In this document: positions 48,854-61,462 of the stretch, one piece after another
Position numbering within the stretch: the stretch's first letter is position 1
How the letters are laid out: every line of letters starts with the position of its first letter
DNA from: Corallium rubrum
Taxonomy: Eukaryota > Cnidaria > Anthozoa > Scleralcyonacea > Coralliidae
DNA: 64,000 bases
Direction: 5' to 3'
Assembly (NCBI GenBank): GCA_964035015.1
Contig: CAXIUP010000261.1
Span: 715,741 to 779,740, forward strand
Translations under genes and position numbers: made by a program
Notes under the pieces: model-generated
Seen by the model: the letters and a program-made list of their open reading frames with translations, nothing else
Told to the model about the DNA's origin: nothing
Database searches by the model: none

Positions 48854-50254
48854 CAAGTGATTATAATCATTATTCATACCGACGACCACAACAAATTTCT
48901 AAAGCGATGATGTTTATTATCGATTGTGTTATAAAATCATACTACCAGCAGAAGTACTCTGCCTTTTATGTTTAGCCTAGATAAGGCGCGCTACACAATG
49001 AGGATGAAAGTAACATGATGCTGGGTTTTTTTTACATAAAACCTATTTACGCAACAACATTTCCGCTTATCAAGCCTTGCATATAGGATTAAAATATATG
49101 GTTGACAGACGTTAACTAGAGACTACAGTTTTGTTGAAAGATTCGCCGATTCCCGTCGCAGAAAAAAAGAGCGCGATCTAAATTAAATTTTGTAAAAGAG
49201 GCAATTATTGGTCAGCTATTCGAAAAAGTTGAGAGTCTGTATATAGTCTGTACATACACATTTGCAATATTGCGCATAGTAATTAGTACGTACAATGACA
49301 GTGGCTTAATTAATTTAGATGATATATCGCGCTGTAAAATCTGTAAGCCTGAGGTTCTTCTGGTGTAGTTGATAAGATTACCATCAAATTGTCAAAAATT
49401 GTTTTGTCATCATTTCCAACCTACTTCTTTTCGATAAAATATGACATTGAGCTGAGAATGTTTATAAAGAACAAATTTTAAAGCAGAAATTAAACGTATT
49501 AGCGACCTATAAAAGAAACTTTGCAGCACGGCACTGGGCTACGCTAGCTTATAGAATCATTATATCTCTGTTTTGTTGGTAAATATATCTTCCGTTACAA
49601 TTTTTTTAATTACGTCACGAATGACGAACTAAATCATACAGTTCGTCTGAATCATTGAACGCACATAATGCGTCTGATGATCGTCTCTATATGAAACGGA
49701 ATTAGAGACCGATCAAAAATATTTGCCTGCGGTAAACGTTCAGACACAATACCCCTGTAATGTGAAAACTTCTAATCGTTACTTAAAACGTCTGAATCAA
49801 TGGTTCTAGGCTGTACCATAAATTGGGCGTTTGTATTTGCCAAGTAAAATGAACCATCTAGAAAATGCATGGTGAATATTAACATGACACGATGACACCC
49901 ACGCCGTTTGTCATGCGTAATGATAAGATTAATTTCTTAATGTGCAAATATGCTCTAGTTTCGAAACATGAAATGTATAGAATATAAAGTTTTAGATTTT
50001 TCTGCTGTTAAAATATACCATTTTGACCACAATGAACTAAATTTAGAATTGTTTAAGAAATGAACTAAAGTTGTATGGCCAAATGCAAAAGAAATCAAGG
50101 CAAAAAAACAGGAAGTGTCCAAAATGCTTAGTCAAGATACAGTGTAGTATCCGCCCATATACCTTCATTACATCATGCTATACTTGAAAAGCCGTAAATA
50201 AGCGATTTTCCAGTGTGGTCATACCATTTTATATAACAATATTGTTACTACAAG
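48854..50254. other. Intergenic region, nothing recognised
   Basis: No ORF, RNA gene or repeat stands out. It contains scattered AT-rich sequence upstream of the coiled-coil gene. Its promoter may lie here. Confidence 0.4.
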
Positions 50255-50417
50255 ACGAAGCCATGGAAAATTTAAAATCACATGCAAGCATGGATCTGTT
50301 TCACATATCAGAACCAGTTCCGCTTTATTCTGCAATTTTGCCAGAAACTGCACTGCCGCCTCCGTTTATGTCCCTGTTCGAGAAATGCGAAAAAGGTTAA
50401 TTTTGCATACGCAGCAG

Positions 50418-53400
50418 AACTCAGAAAATAGTCGGGAGTGTACTTTATCTCACGAAAAACTGCCGTTAAGAAAATGGAGAGACGAAAACAAAAGTATATA
50501 TGGCAATAAAGTGGTAAGTGAAGCTTTGAATAATTTTTATACTTTCTATTTTAAAAATTGATCAATATTTTGCTAATGTATTTATTATTTATTTTATATT
50601 AATTTAAGGCTTTGCGAAACTATGAAATGGTGGCGAAATTATCATCCAACAGTTACGGGTTGGTCCTTGATATTGAACGACTGTTTCTCAGTGAACAACT
50701 ACCAAAAACGACTAATGCCAAAACTATCACACAGCATTTCTTTAAATTTCTGATTGGAAAAACAAGTGAAGAGTCATATCGCTTGCTAAAATTGATTCGG
50801 GATGGAGAAAAGACTACGACGGAACTTAACTATGTTCCTAGTGGAAAGGTAAACACAATATATCGTAATATCATACCCAGAAGTCTATATATCTTTGTAT
50901 TCATGGAGCGAGAAGCGATAAGACGGCAATTCTCAATTTCCATGCCTATGGAATATGGAATGTTAGTAGACTCGAAATCCCACTTTCTTGCGTGTGTGAC
51001 TAGATAATTGAACCACGTGAGGACAGTTCTACTCAATATTTATTGACAAATAGATAGCCAGTATAGCAGACTGTCAATCAGATTACGCGACAAATATGTA
51101 TATATGCTGCAATCTGATTGACTCGTATACCCAATATCTATTCGTCCATATATATATATAGACACCGAATACCTCAGTCGTTGCGTTTTATCAAGACATC
51201 ATTTATATGCCATTCATTTAAAAAATAATTCCGAATAAATAAAGAACGCAAGTTTATATAGTATCAAGTAATTGCAAGTGTCGTCACTGTCGTGCGCGCG
51301 CTAATTGGATAAGTTTCATTTTCTGACACGTTTGACGTCGTTTTTATTTTGTATTAAAGTTGTGTCGGATTGTTTCTGAGAGTACAGGAATAAAGCGAAA
51401 ATGCCCTCCCCGGGAAGTGTAAGAAGGCATTAGGTTTTATTTTTGGGTGGAAAATCTCGGCGTTGATTTGAATGAAAGATTTAAATACATCGAACAACAC
51501 TTGATCTGGAAAATTAGTGTTTCTTTTTAGAAAAACTGTTTATCTAAATTTCGGCAAGTGAATAAAAAACAAAGTAACTTCACATACATTCAAAACAACC
51601 TGAGACATCTCAGAGTATTGTAAACGGCAACATCTTAAAAAAGTGACTTACCAGATGGCGCAATCAATACCGCCAAACACTGCTGTATAATAATAATGAA
51701 AAATTATTGGATGTGTCTGAATTAATGCAGAGTTATGCAGATGGAGATGAGTGATAATATTCACCAGGGTTTGCAAAATAGTAAAGTTAAAGAAATCTGA
51801 GAGAAACTAGATTACCACATTTATACAAGGACAAGTCAGTTGTTCAACTCAGCTCCCAGCTTATGACATTGACGTCATCCCAAGTCAAGTCTAATATTCT
51901 CTTTTTCATTATTGGTATGTTTGTGATGCAAAATTAACTGGTATCTTCGGCAAATCAGAAACAGGAATAAATTTTCAATTAATAAGATTGTTTTTTATAT
52001 TCTTGTTTAGAAAAACAGTACTGGTGAAACAAGTGATTTACACACAGAAACAGAACAGGTAGGATATGTAATTTAATATATACTAACATCAATGTTAATG
52101 TTAATTTAATGTTGATCTAACTGTTAATATTCATATTAATAGCAATAGTAATGTTATAGTAATAATTGTAATAAGTTAATTGTTAATAGTTAAATGTTAA
52201 TAGTTAATATTTAAAGTTAATAGTGAATAATCAGTAGTGAATAGCTAATAAATAGCTAATAATATATTTAATATAGTTAATATAGTTAATGTAATTAATG
52301 TAGTTAATATAGTTAATATGGTTAATATAGTTAATATAGTTAATATAGTTAACATAGTTAATATAGTTAATATAGTTAATATAGTTAATATAGTTAATAT
52401 AGTTAATATAGTCAATGTAGTCAATGTAGTTAATGTAGTTAATGTAGTTAATGCAGTTAATGTAGTTAATACAGTTAATACAGATAATACAGATAATACA
52501 GATAATACAGTTAATACGGTTAATACGGTTAATACGGTTAATACGGTTAATACGGTTAATACAGTTAATATAGTTAATATGGTTAATATAGTTAATATAG
52601 TTAACATAGTTAACATAATTAATATAGTTAATATAGTTAATGCAGTTAATGCAGTTAATATAGTTAATGTAGTTAAAATATATACAGCATCAGCAAGAAC
52701 AATAGTATACGAAATTGTTTACATAAAAAGCAAACAATACATTTAGTCTGTCTTCTCATTAGTTGATGGCCGAAGTTTATGCATACTTGCCCATATAGGC
52801 TGATACGGCACGTGATTGTTTATCTGTTTTAGGCACTTAATATTGCAAATGAAGAACTTCGGCAACAAAAGGAAGCTTATGAGGCTTTAAATAACAAATA
52901 CTGTCAGGTATATACGAGGTGTTTTGACTTAAAAACAAAGATCCTCAGTTAATTACTCCAGTGTATATATTCTCAATATGTATCCTCTATAGTAATTGTT
53001 TTGGTTTCACAAAATAGCTAAAAACAAAATACGAAGAATTGAATGGAACAGTTAAAATTATGAAAAAAAGTACTTCGAAGTTGGAGACGACGATAGCATT
53101 ACAGAAAAAGAAAATGGAAGAGGTTTGTATAGATATTTTTGAGTGGTTATTTTCAGTTGACAAATGTCATATTGACTTTGCATTTATGTACCTTGCTGGT
53201 ATTATGCTACACTTGACTGTCATTTAATATAAATCTATTTCAGGTTGCGGAAGAGAGAAAAGACAAATATTCGTTCATCAAAAACGTTTTAGCTGATGAA
53301 AATCGATTTCAACGAGAAGCCAACATCGTATGTATTAGCCTTTCAATATACCGTATAACAAATACGAAACACTATTCCAATGGACATTTTTATGCATCTG

Positions 53401-55735
53401 TACTGGGCAACGAGAAATGAAATACGAGTCCTGGAGCCTTTCGCAAAAACGTCAACGTCTTCCTTGGTAACTTCTGACGTTGAGAAAATAAATTAGATTG
53501 GACAGATTTAGCGTCGGTCGGTAGGAATTAGGCTGGCTGTTAATATTTATTAAATATTTTATCATTTTATTAGGAACTGGAACAATTAAGGACTGAAAAT
53601 TCCCAGTTGCGAAAGCAGATAGGAAAGTATAAGAAAGAAAAAATAACTAATGATATAATTATAGTTCACGAGGTATAGCAATCTTAACTCTTAAACTAAT
53701 CAAAGTATTTTACTTTTATTTTCAAATTAACTTTGCTATAGATCAAATTCGAGTAAAATTCGTATACATCTAATTATGTAGGAAAAAATTACTGAGAAAA
53801 AACAAGGGTTGAAAAGTCCTTCTAAGAAGCAGGCGTTAGAACAACAGCGAGAAACAGATGCTTTATGTTCCAACATAGATTTTAATGATTCAGATTTTCA
53901 GGTACGATCAATCATTGCTGTAGATATCGCCTTTGATGTTGTCACATATATCTTACTTGAACGAATTAAGAATTGTTCATGCTTGATAATTTTCATTTTA
54001 GTTAATATATTACTATATCTTTTTCAGGATCAAGAGAAGACAGGATTGTTGCGGCAGGAAAATGACAAAGAAAGCATTTACTTTTTCCCACTCACGACAA
54101 TATACGACAAAGGAATGACAAAGAGCAATGTATGTATATAGTCTTGTTTTTGCAAACAACTTCTTGGCAGCATTTCTGTTAAAAACCATAAAAAAGATCA
54201 TGTCAATAAGAAAATAACAACAAAAATTCTAACAAGAAGTCGTTAACTTTAGACAACAAAATGACGTTGGTATTCTCTTACGCTGTTTTCTAGTCAACTA
54301 CCAAATCAAGTTGCGAGAAACCGATCAGCCAACCAGTAAAGAAAGAAAAAGGCGAAAAAGTAGGTCAAAGTGAATTGCGATGAAAATTTACAAACTGTCC
54401 ATATTTGATGAAACATACTAGACAAGTGAAGAAAATTAAACTTACTGTCCCATATCCATTACTCTAACAACAAAACACAAAGAGTTGACTAAAATCACTC
54501 GATATTGAAGAAACTTAACTTTAGTTTCATAACATCCAACATAAGTGCTATTATTACACGACCCGCTCCAACTTGACCTTGTATGTCAGTCACTCATGAG
54601 TCAATATAGGCTCAGATACTTCGAATGCTAGTGGCACTCTCACGTAGAGTTTTTCCTATTTTCTTGAAATTGTTCGTCACCGGGAGTAGCACCTAATATC
54701 ATTAAATTGAAATTGTTCTTGCTTTATAGATTGACAATACTGATAAAGAAATTCAACAAACTAACAAAAGAAAAATCAAGGACGAAAATGTAGGTCAAGT
54801 AATTTTGTTTTATATAATATATAATGTAATATGACCCAGACTTACTTAAATTTGTTTTTCTAACTAGCAACTAACTATCAAAGAACTTTCTTGGGTGGCC
54901 GTGGCTTACGAGAAGCATTTCTTTATTGGCCAGGTGCGGAAGATACTAACTTCACAAAAACTAAATGTTAACTTTTTGGAAAGGGTGGTCGGCATATACC
55001 GCTGGCCACGAACAGAAGATTCAGGTGATGTTGAAGAGAAATTTGTGTTTGCCGTTGTAAAAATGGAGCCAGAAGGAAAGCACTTCACTTTAAAAACGTC
55101 TTTTGAAGATTTGAACAAGAAATACAGCGCGTACCAAAACGAATATTTTAAGAAAAAGAAAAGAAACGCAGCAGAAGACATGGTGGTAATAACAGAAGCA
55201 CCACAAAAGAAAATTGGACCGTTCTGGCCTGTCGACAAAGATTGGCAAAGCAGAAAGTGTTTGGAGCTTGGTCTGGAGTTTATTAAGCCTATTCCTCCGA
55301 TTAAAAAAAGGAAAATGGAAAGAACCAGCTATCTGTCCACCCAACTCAACGTTATGGCGGATGGAAACTGCTTTTTTAGAACAATTTCTATTTGGATAAC
55401 TGGTTGTTCCGAGCAGCATGAGAAAATCCGCTCAATTATTGTTTCATTCATGAAAATAAATGGCAGGAAAACGGTAGGAAAATTGTGGGTGAAGATGTGA
55501 CGGAATATTTGGAAAAAGCAAAGATGGATGAACCATGTGTTTGGGCAACGGAAGCCGAATTATTTGCTGCCGCAGAGCTCCTGCAGACATCAATTCTCGT
55601 CTTCCTGAAGGTTGGAAACGAAGATCGGTGGGTGTCTCATAATCCAAGGTCAGCTTGGTCAGGTGGAACATCCCGCAACTATACTTAATTAATTTGCATC
55701 ATCATTTTCAACCCGTAATTGAAATAGTTGCGGAG
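50418..55735 (+). pseudogene. Coiled-coil plus OTU-like protease gene, at least 12 exons, frame breaks at the 3' end
   Basis: Phase-0 exons with GT/AG borders are 50418-50513, 50609-50848, 52011-52058, 52833-52907, 53018-53122, 53244-53327, 53574-53672, 53782-53901, 54028-54129, 54294-54359, 54730-54789 and 54868 onward. Every internal exon is a multiple of three. The middle exons encode Lys/Glu-rich coiled coil (AYEALNNKYCQ, ELEQLRTENSQLRKQIGKYK). The last exon has an OTU-like domain: VMADGNCFFRTISIWITG with the Asp-x-x-Cys nucleophile motif. OTU enzymes usually remove ubiquitin. After about 55440 the frame changes, WATEAELFAAAELLQTSILV follows, and a second change near 55670 precedes a likely HHHFQPV active-site His. 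A possible first exon at 50255-50395 (ATG 50270) does not join in phase. Confidence 0.7.
52262..52680. repeat. Minisatellite of 9-bp units (ATAGTTAAT)n, intronic
   Basis: More than 40 nonamer units occur with point variants, in blocks such as GTTAATACG and GATAATACA. The block structure shows successive local expansions. It lies in the intron between the exons ending at 52058 and starting at 52833. The frames coding Val-Asn-Ile repeats are artefacts. Confidence 0.97.
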
Positions 55736-55762
55736 TAGGTTTGTGTATATTAAGGCTGATTT

Positions 55763-55893
55763 CCACTAGGCGGAATTTTCCGTGCGGAGCGGAAATTTTG
55801 TTTGTCGTGTGATTTTTTCGGGTGGAACAAATTAGAAAAGACAAAGAAAAATTCCGCTCCGCGCGCAAAATTCCGCCTAGTGGAAAACCGGTT
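55763..55893. repeat. Inverted-repeat element (MITE-like), 130 bp
   Basis: TTTCCACTAGGCGGAATTTT near 55770 is matched in reverse near 55865-55888 (AAAATTCCGCCTAGTGGAAA). GCGGAGCGGAA pairs with TTCCGCTCCGC further in. The centre is a 40-base loop with TTTTTTCGGGTGGAAC. The form is typical of a non-autonomous fold-back transposon. I saw no ORF. Confidence 0.85.
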
Positions 55894-55899
55894 TAACGT

Positions 55900-57789
55900 T
55901 ATAATATAGGTGGACACCTTGTAGCAAACACAATCCTAATTGATGTAAGAATTGACAGAAGAATAAATTTATGATAAAATAACATATTTTGTCAGTAACA
56001 TCTTTAACGTTTTTCTCTGTATATTTCTTGCCGCTTTTTACATTACGCTTTTTAACTCTTTTCAGCTGCGGTTCTTCACAGACAGAAACTAGTAATGATT
56101 TTAAAGACTTGCGTAATAGTTATTGTTAGTTTCTTTTCTTAAATCACAGGACGAACTTCCGTTGGCTGAAATCACACTGACATTTTGCAATTAAATTAAA
56201 AGAAAATATTTAAAGATCATTTTTTAGTTAAAAAATTGCGCCCATAGCTGACACCCATCCCACGGAACAATCACGCTTGGTTATGATGCCAGCCTCCTAC
56301 CCCCACCATAGGACTCCAATATTAGTCGATGGACGACTTTGACTGGTTGCATGGGAGGACGTGCACCGAGACCCAAACTCATAACGCGCACCTACGCGTA
56401 TTGATGCCACCTTTAACTTTTGCCAGCCACAGGATATATCTAAGTAGCCATCTATATATATCCATATCAAAACACTACTGATGCAATTGTGGTATAAGAA
56501 GATTTGCAATGCGCATGACATAAAGTAGCATCTTAATTTGCTAGTTCGAGAAGCGGTTCTAAAACGTTTAGCAATCTGACTATAATGAGCGAAAGGGCAA
56601 AACAGTGACTGTGGATAAGAGAGCACGAGCCCTTATTCGTCTGTTACCTCTCGCACATGAACCTTGTTCAACTGCTAACACTGAAGTATTTTAATCTTGG
56701 GATCATGCTAAAAAGATACAACACGTCACAATACCTACATGTTATCACATAAGTTAGTATTCGGATGCGAAAGTGCGTTAATTTAGTGGGGAAAATAGTT
56801 CCGTTTGCGCAATATGTTTTCATGTTTTGTCGTCATATAATGGAGTATAAACAAAATATAATTGAGTATAAACTGTGCCTACCGTCGCTATTTGATATTC
56901 CATGCATCCACACTGTAAAGTAAATCAAAGCTGACATACATGCTAAGATCACTACACTACGGGAGAGGCAGAAATATTTAATAGCATTGTGGAATAGTAT
57001 CTCGCGCTAGCCACTTCTCTCCTTCAGTATTTGCCGCGCCAAAAGCACCAACCAATAAATTCACGTGAAATAATTAAGAAACGTTGCTTGTAGGTCTGTA
57101 GCAAAAATACACTATCTTGTTATATTAATTGATTGTACAGGTAGATTAGGAAACGTACGCTGAATATATAGGAGAAATAAATTTGTGACCAATCTACTGA
57201 AATTTGATATCATAATTTAACAACCCAATTATTACTTAGCCAAGTTTATAGACGCTCGCAAGATTAGGTTCGACACTTCGTAATTGTATCTATTTAAGTG
57301 GCAATAATTAACCCAGTCTACTTAAATTTTATATTATAATTTAACAACCCAATTATTACTGGTTTAAAAACGAAACAGTTTCTAATACGTCGAGATGTGA
57401 TTGGTTAGAAATGGAATGTTAATGAGCAAAATTAAAACGATTATTTTTTTATCAATCGATTTATTTCTCTCTAACAAAATCTGTTAAGTATATCCATGCC
57501 CGCGTGCACAGTTCGTGATCCATAAGAACTTGTAATGTCTCATTTGGGTTCATCTTGTCTTCAACAGCAGTATACATGATTAATTGAATGGATCCCTCAA
57601 GGTAATGTCTTAATACTTTTCTTAATGTTCGTATAACTTTGTTTAACCAAACGAAGTCAGTTTTGTTGAATACTATTTCGCGCCACTGTAGAAATTAGCG
57701 CGCCAAAAGCATCAAGAAAGAAATTTGTGTACGATATTTTGACGTACTATAAGTATCATAAGCAACAAGTATTACATATTATCAGCCTA
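55900..57789. other. Intergenic region, nothing recognised
   Basis: No gene is supported. A repeated pair, TTTAACAACCCAATTATTACT, occurs near 57217 and 57341 with similar surroundings (AGTCTACTGAAATTTGATA-like). It is probably a small local duplication. Confidence 0.4.
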
Positions 57790-59765
57790 ACAGTTATCTT
57801 ATTAGAGCGATTGCATTGCTTACGATAAATAAATATTCTCCCGAACTGAGCACGAATACACGGCGTGAAATATCATATGATAGTAAACACAGCCCGAGGG
57901 CAAGGCGCTAAAGCATTTTTTGTAAAGATATAGATCAACAGATCAACTGGAAATCGTAAGAAAGCACGGGTTGGTACTGAACCAAGAAACCTTAGTTTTC
58001 GGGTCAAACGATCAACAATAATACTATATGGTGGTTATGATTTGAGAAGCATCAAGTATCTATCCTTTAAATGATTTCATGAGCTGTGCTTCTAGATATG
58101 AGTACCTTGATATCATCTGTCATCACAACTCAACAAACTTAGTGATGGCGTGGTTTAAAAGTCGGAAAAGTGAGATATTTTTATGCTAGTAAATATTGAA
58201 GTTACTATATCGATGGTCAAGCCCTTTCCCACTGGACTATTATATTCATGTATTTTATATTAAATTCATTCAGTTGTGGCAAATGATAGTCCATGAGTAC
58301 CATGTCAAGTGTGGAATTAAGTTTTTCAACAACGGGAAATGTTCATTGATAACACATGGAATATTCTGTGACAGTGCATTTTGTGACCATTTTCGACCAC
58401 CACGAATAAACCTAAGCAGTAATATTGTTAACCGAAGTCAGACTATGATAAAATTTTGTAACATCACAAAAGGAAGTTGCTATTGCAATTTAATATCACG
58501 ATGATTGGCTCAGACTAGAAACCATTTCCAATGTACTTAAATATCGAGAATATGATTGGCTTGTGACGGAAACCATTTCACAATATCTGACGCTTATTGG
58601 CCAGCCTGTGAAACCATTTCAGAAATGGAATTATGATCTCTTTTAGTGCAATCTGATCGGCTCCCAAGTGAAACCCTTTCACAACCCAAAGGTCAAACTT
58701 GAAATGTCTAGTTTTCAAGGTATTCGATGGTTATATAGTCCAAGCGATTGCATTCTTATCCGGTAATTGCATACTTTCCCGAACTGACTTACACTTTTGG
58801 TCGGTAAGACGAACAGATGAGCGTGACTGAGTCATAAGCATATCATAAGATATTAAACACAGCCTGAGGGCATTGTGCTACTAGAACATCAGTATCGCAA
58901 CTTCAGCATTATTTGTGAAGCTCATGCAACTGGAAATCTTAAGAAAGCTTGACTTTGTACGAGACGAAGAGACTTTCGTTTTGGGGTCGAACGATCACCA
59001 ATATTAGGGGTTATGATCTAAGAAGCATCAAGTATAGGTCTCCTTTAATGATTTCATGTGATTATGTATAAGCTGTGCCCGTAGATATAAATACTATGTA
59101 TACCTTGATATCATCTGTCATCACAACTTAACAAACACAGCGATGGTGTGGTTTTATAAAAGTCAGAAAAAGCGAGATATATTTTGATAATGCTAGTAAA
59201 TATTAAACTTACTATCGCGATGATCGAGCCCTTTCCCACTGGTCTATTAAATTCATGTATTTTATATCGTGTAAGTTACTATGAGTACCATATGTCAAGT
59301 ATGGAATTAAGTTTTTCAACAACAGGAAATGTTCATTGATAACACGCCAGATAAATTTGTCTACTGATACACGGATCGCATAGAATATTCTGCGACAGTG
59401 CATTTTGTGACCATTTTCAACCACCACAAATAAAGCTAAGCAGTAATATTGTTAACCCAAGTCAGACTGATAAAATTTTGTAACATCACAAAGTAAGTTG
59501 CTAATTGTTACTAATTGATGAAATATGATATTGCAATTTAATATCACAATAATGATTGGCTCAGACTAGAAACCATTTCCAATGTACTTAAATATCGGGA
59601 ATATAATTGGCTTGTGATGGAAACCATTTCACAGTATTTGACGCTTATTGGCAAGCCTGTGAAACCATTTCAGAAATGGAATTATGATCTCTTTCAGCGC
59701 AATCTGATTGGCTCCCAAGTGAAACCTTTTCACAACCCAAAGGTCAAACTTGAAATGTCTGGTTT
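57790..59765. repeat. Tandem duplication of a ~950-bp noncoding unit, with CCAAT/GTGAAA motifs
   Basis: Unit 1 (about 57830-58745) and unit 2 (about 58770-59765) share long blocks: GATATCATCTGTCATCACAA, GCCCTTTCCCACTGG, AACATCACAAA and the ending GGTCAAACTTGAAATGTCT. Each unit ends with four modules of (G)ATTGGCT followed by GAAACCATTTCA. They have diverged by small indels. Short ORFs are not conserved between the two units, so this is noncoding or regulatory. Confidence 0.85.
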
Positions 59766-59766
59766 T

Positions 59767-59800
59767 CAATGATCCTAGTCTGGTTTGTTTTGGCTCTCTG

Positions 59801-59804
<4 letters not shown>
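59767..59804. repeat. 38-bp unit, reverse complement of 8342-8379
   Basis: This exact inverse match abuts the TA tract that begins at 59803, as the other copy does at 8.3 kb. Confidence 0.85.
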
Positions 59805-59855
<51 letters not shown>

Positions 59856-60166
59856 TACACAATGTATATATACAATGTATATATATATATATATATATGT
59901 ATATACACACACACAAACGAGCACGTATGATTTTGTTCATGGGATGTCAGAAAGAGCTCAATACCGTAAAGGTAGAGTGAATATAGTATAGTTTAAGTGG
60001 ACTTACCTCAAAATATTGAGTGTTGCAACTGTCAGTTTCACGCGGGGTGATCTTCAGGTGACCTAATATAATACTAATCTTCAGGCAAATAGTATTATAT
60101 CAGTTTGTCTTATTAATCAAACCAGTCAACTTTGTAAAATATCCAGATGTGTGATTTTAGCATATC

Positions 60167-60238
<72 letters not shown>

Positions 60239-60310
60239 ACATGATATATATATGATATATACATATATGATATATGTATGATATATATATTATATATATA
60301 TGTATATGTG
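59803..60310. repeat. (TA)n microsatellites and TATG variants
   Basis: Pure TA tracts lie at about 59803-59850 and 60171-60224, with TATATG/GATATA variants around each. A short inverted pair (AATATAATACT with AGTATTATAT) lies at about 60065-60101 between them. Confidence 0.95.
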
Positions 60311-60545
60311 TATGTATATGTATGTAGAATAGTAAAGTATATATAGCATTATAGTTAAAGTACACGAAAGCATACTGAGTTGAACATACGCTGACGTGGT
60401 ACGTTGACGTGAGCTGTTTTGACAGTTGACGATTACGAGTTCAGTTTTTGAACTGTTGGTTTTGACCGATGTTAGTTAAACGTTGTATTATAAATATTGT
60501 CTCTTATCTTTAAATAAACCTTATTTTATACTGGTGGCAGCGGTC

Positions 60546-61462
60546 ATGGCTACTGAACAAGACTTGAGAGACGAAATTGATAAACTTACCACTCGTATAC
60601 GAGAATTGGAAATCCAAAATGGTAGAGAAATTGCCGAAGTAGAATCATCACCGTCGCCGTCGGGAAGTTTAATCACACAAGCAAAGCCAAGAGCAAAACC
60701 AGACATCTTCTCAGGCACAGAGATACCATTCAATGACTGGCTGAGTCACTTTGAGCTATGTACTACCATAAATGGTTGGTCAAAGGAGCAGTCCTGTCAA
60801 CAATTAGCAGTTTAAGAGGACGGGCACAGCGAGTATACACGACGCTACCACAAGAGGAACGGGAATCGTACGAGAAGCTCGTCCAAGCACTTCGAGTGAA
60901 CCTGGAACTACCACAGCAACGTGCAGTCCACAAGCTAACTATCCGAAACAGGAAGAGAAACAAAGGAGAAAGTCTTGTTGATCTGGCAACTGACTTGCGA
61001 CGTTTGGTTTCCAAAGCATTCCCGGGCGAAAAAGGTAAATACATCGAGGAAGAACTGCTGGAACAATTTGTCAACGCGTTAGACTCTCGGAAATTACGAT
61101 TAGGAGTCAATCAATCCAGTCCTTCAAGCCTCGACGAAGCCCTCCAAAGTGCTTTGAAGCTGGAAACGCTTTTTATGTTGGAAAACAACAAACGAGCAAA
61201 CAACGAAATCAACATGGCTTCGCACGAAGACGAACCACTGACACAAGTGAAAGTTAACACTGCAGGCGTAGAGGGAGGAGAAATTCCAAATTGGGCCCTA
61301 AATTGGGTGCTTATGGAAAAATTAGTGGAAAAAGACACCAGGGTTGAACGACCGAAGAAAAGCGAATGCTACTTGTGTGGAAAGCTCGGATACTTCAAAA
61401 GAGACTGTCCTCAACGTTTTGAGCAGGGAAACGGGAACAGGGCGGGTCCATACCGGAAGTGA
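60546..61462 (+). pseudogene. gag: Gypsy Gag, frame change and altered zinc knuckle
   Basis: The ATG at 60546 opens MATEQDLRDEIDKLTTRIRE and a capsid start (FNDWLSHFELCTTINGWSKE). It stops at 60815, and the coding sequence continues in the next frame with LRGRAQRVYTTLPQEERESY to 61462. The single zinc knuckle reads CYLCGKLGYFKRDC, with Tyr where the CCHC His belongs. Gag packages the RNA; this copy should bind zinc poorly. The frame passes to Pol by -1 in a short overlap near 61421-61460. Confidence 0.85.

Noticed and set aside
52245-52746. Val-Asn-Ile and Thr-Ile-Leu repeat ORFs
   Set aside because: Both strands of an intronic nonamer minisatellite.
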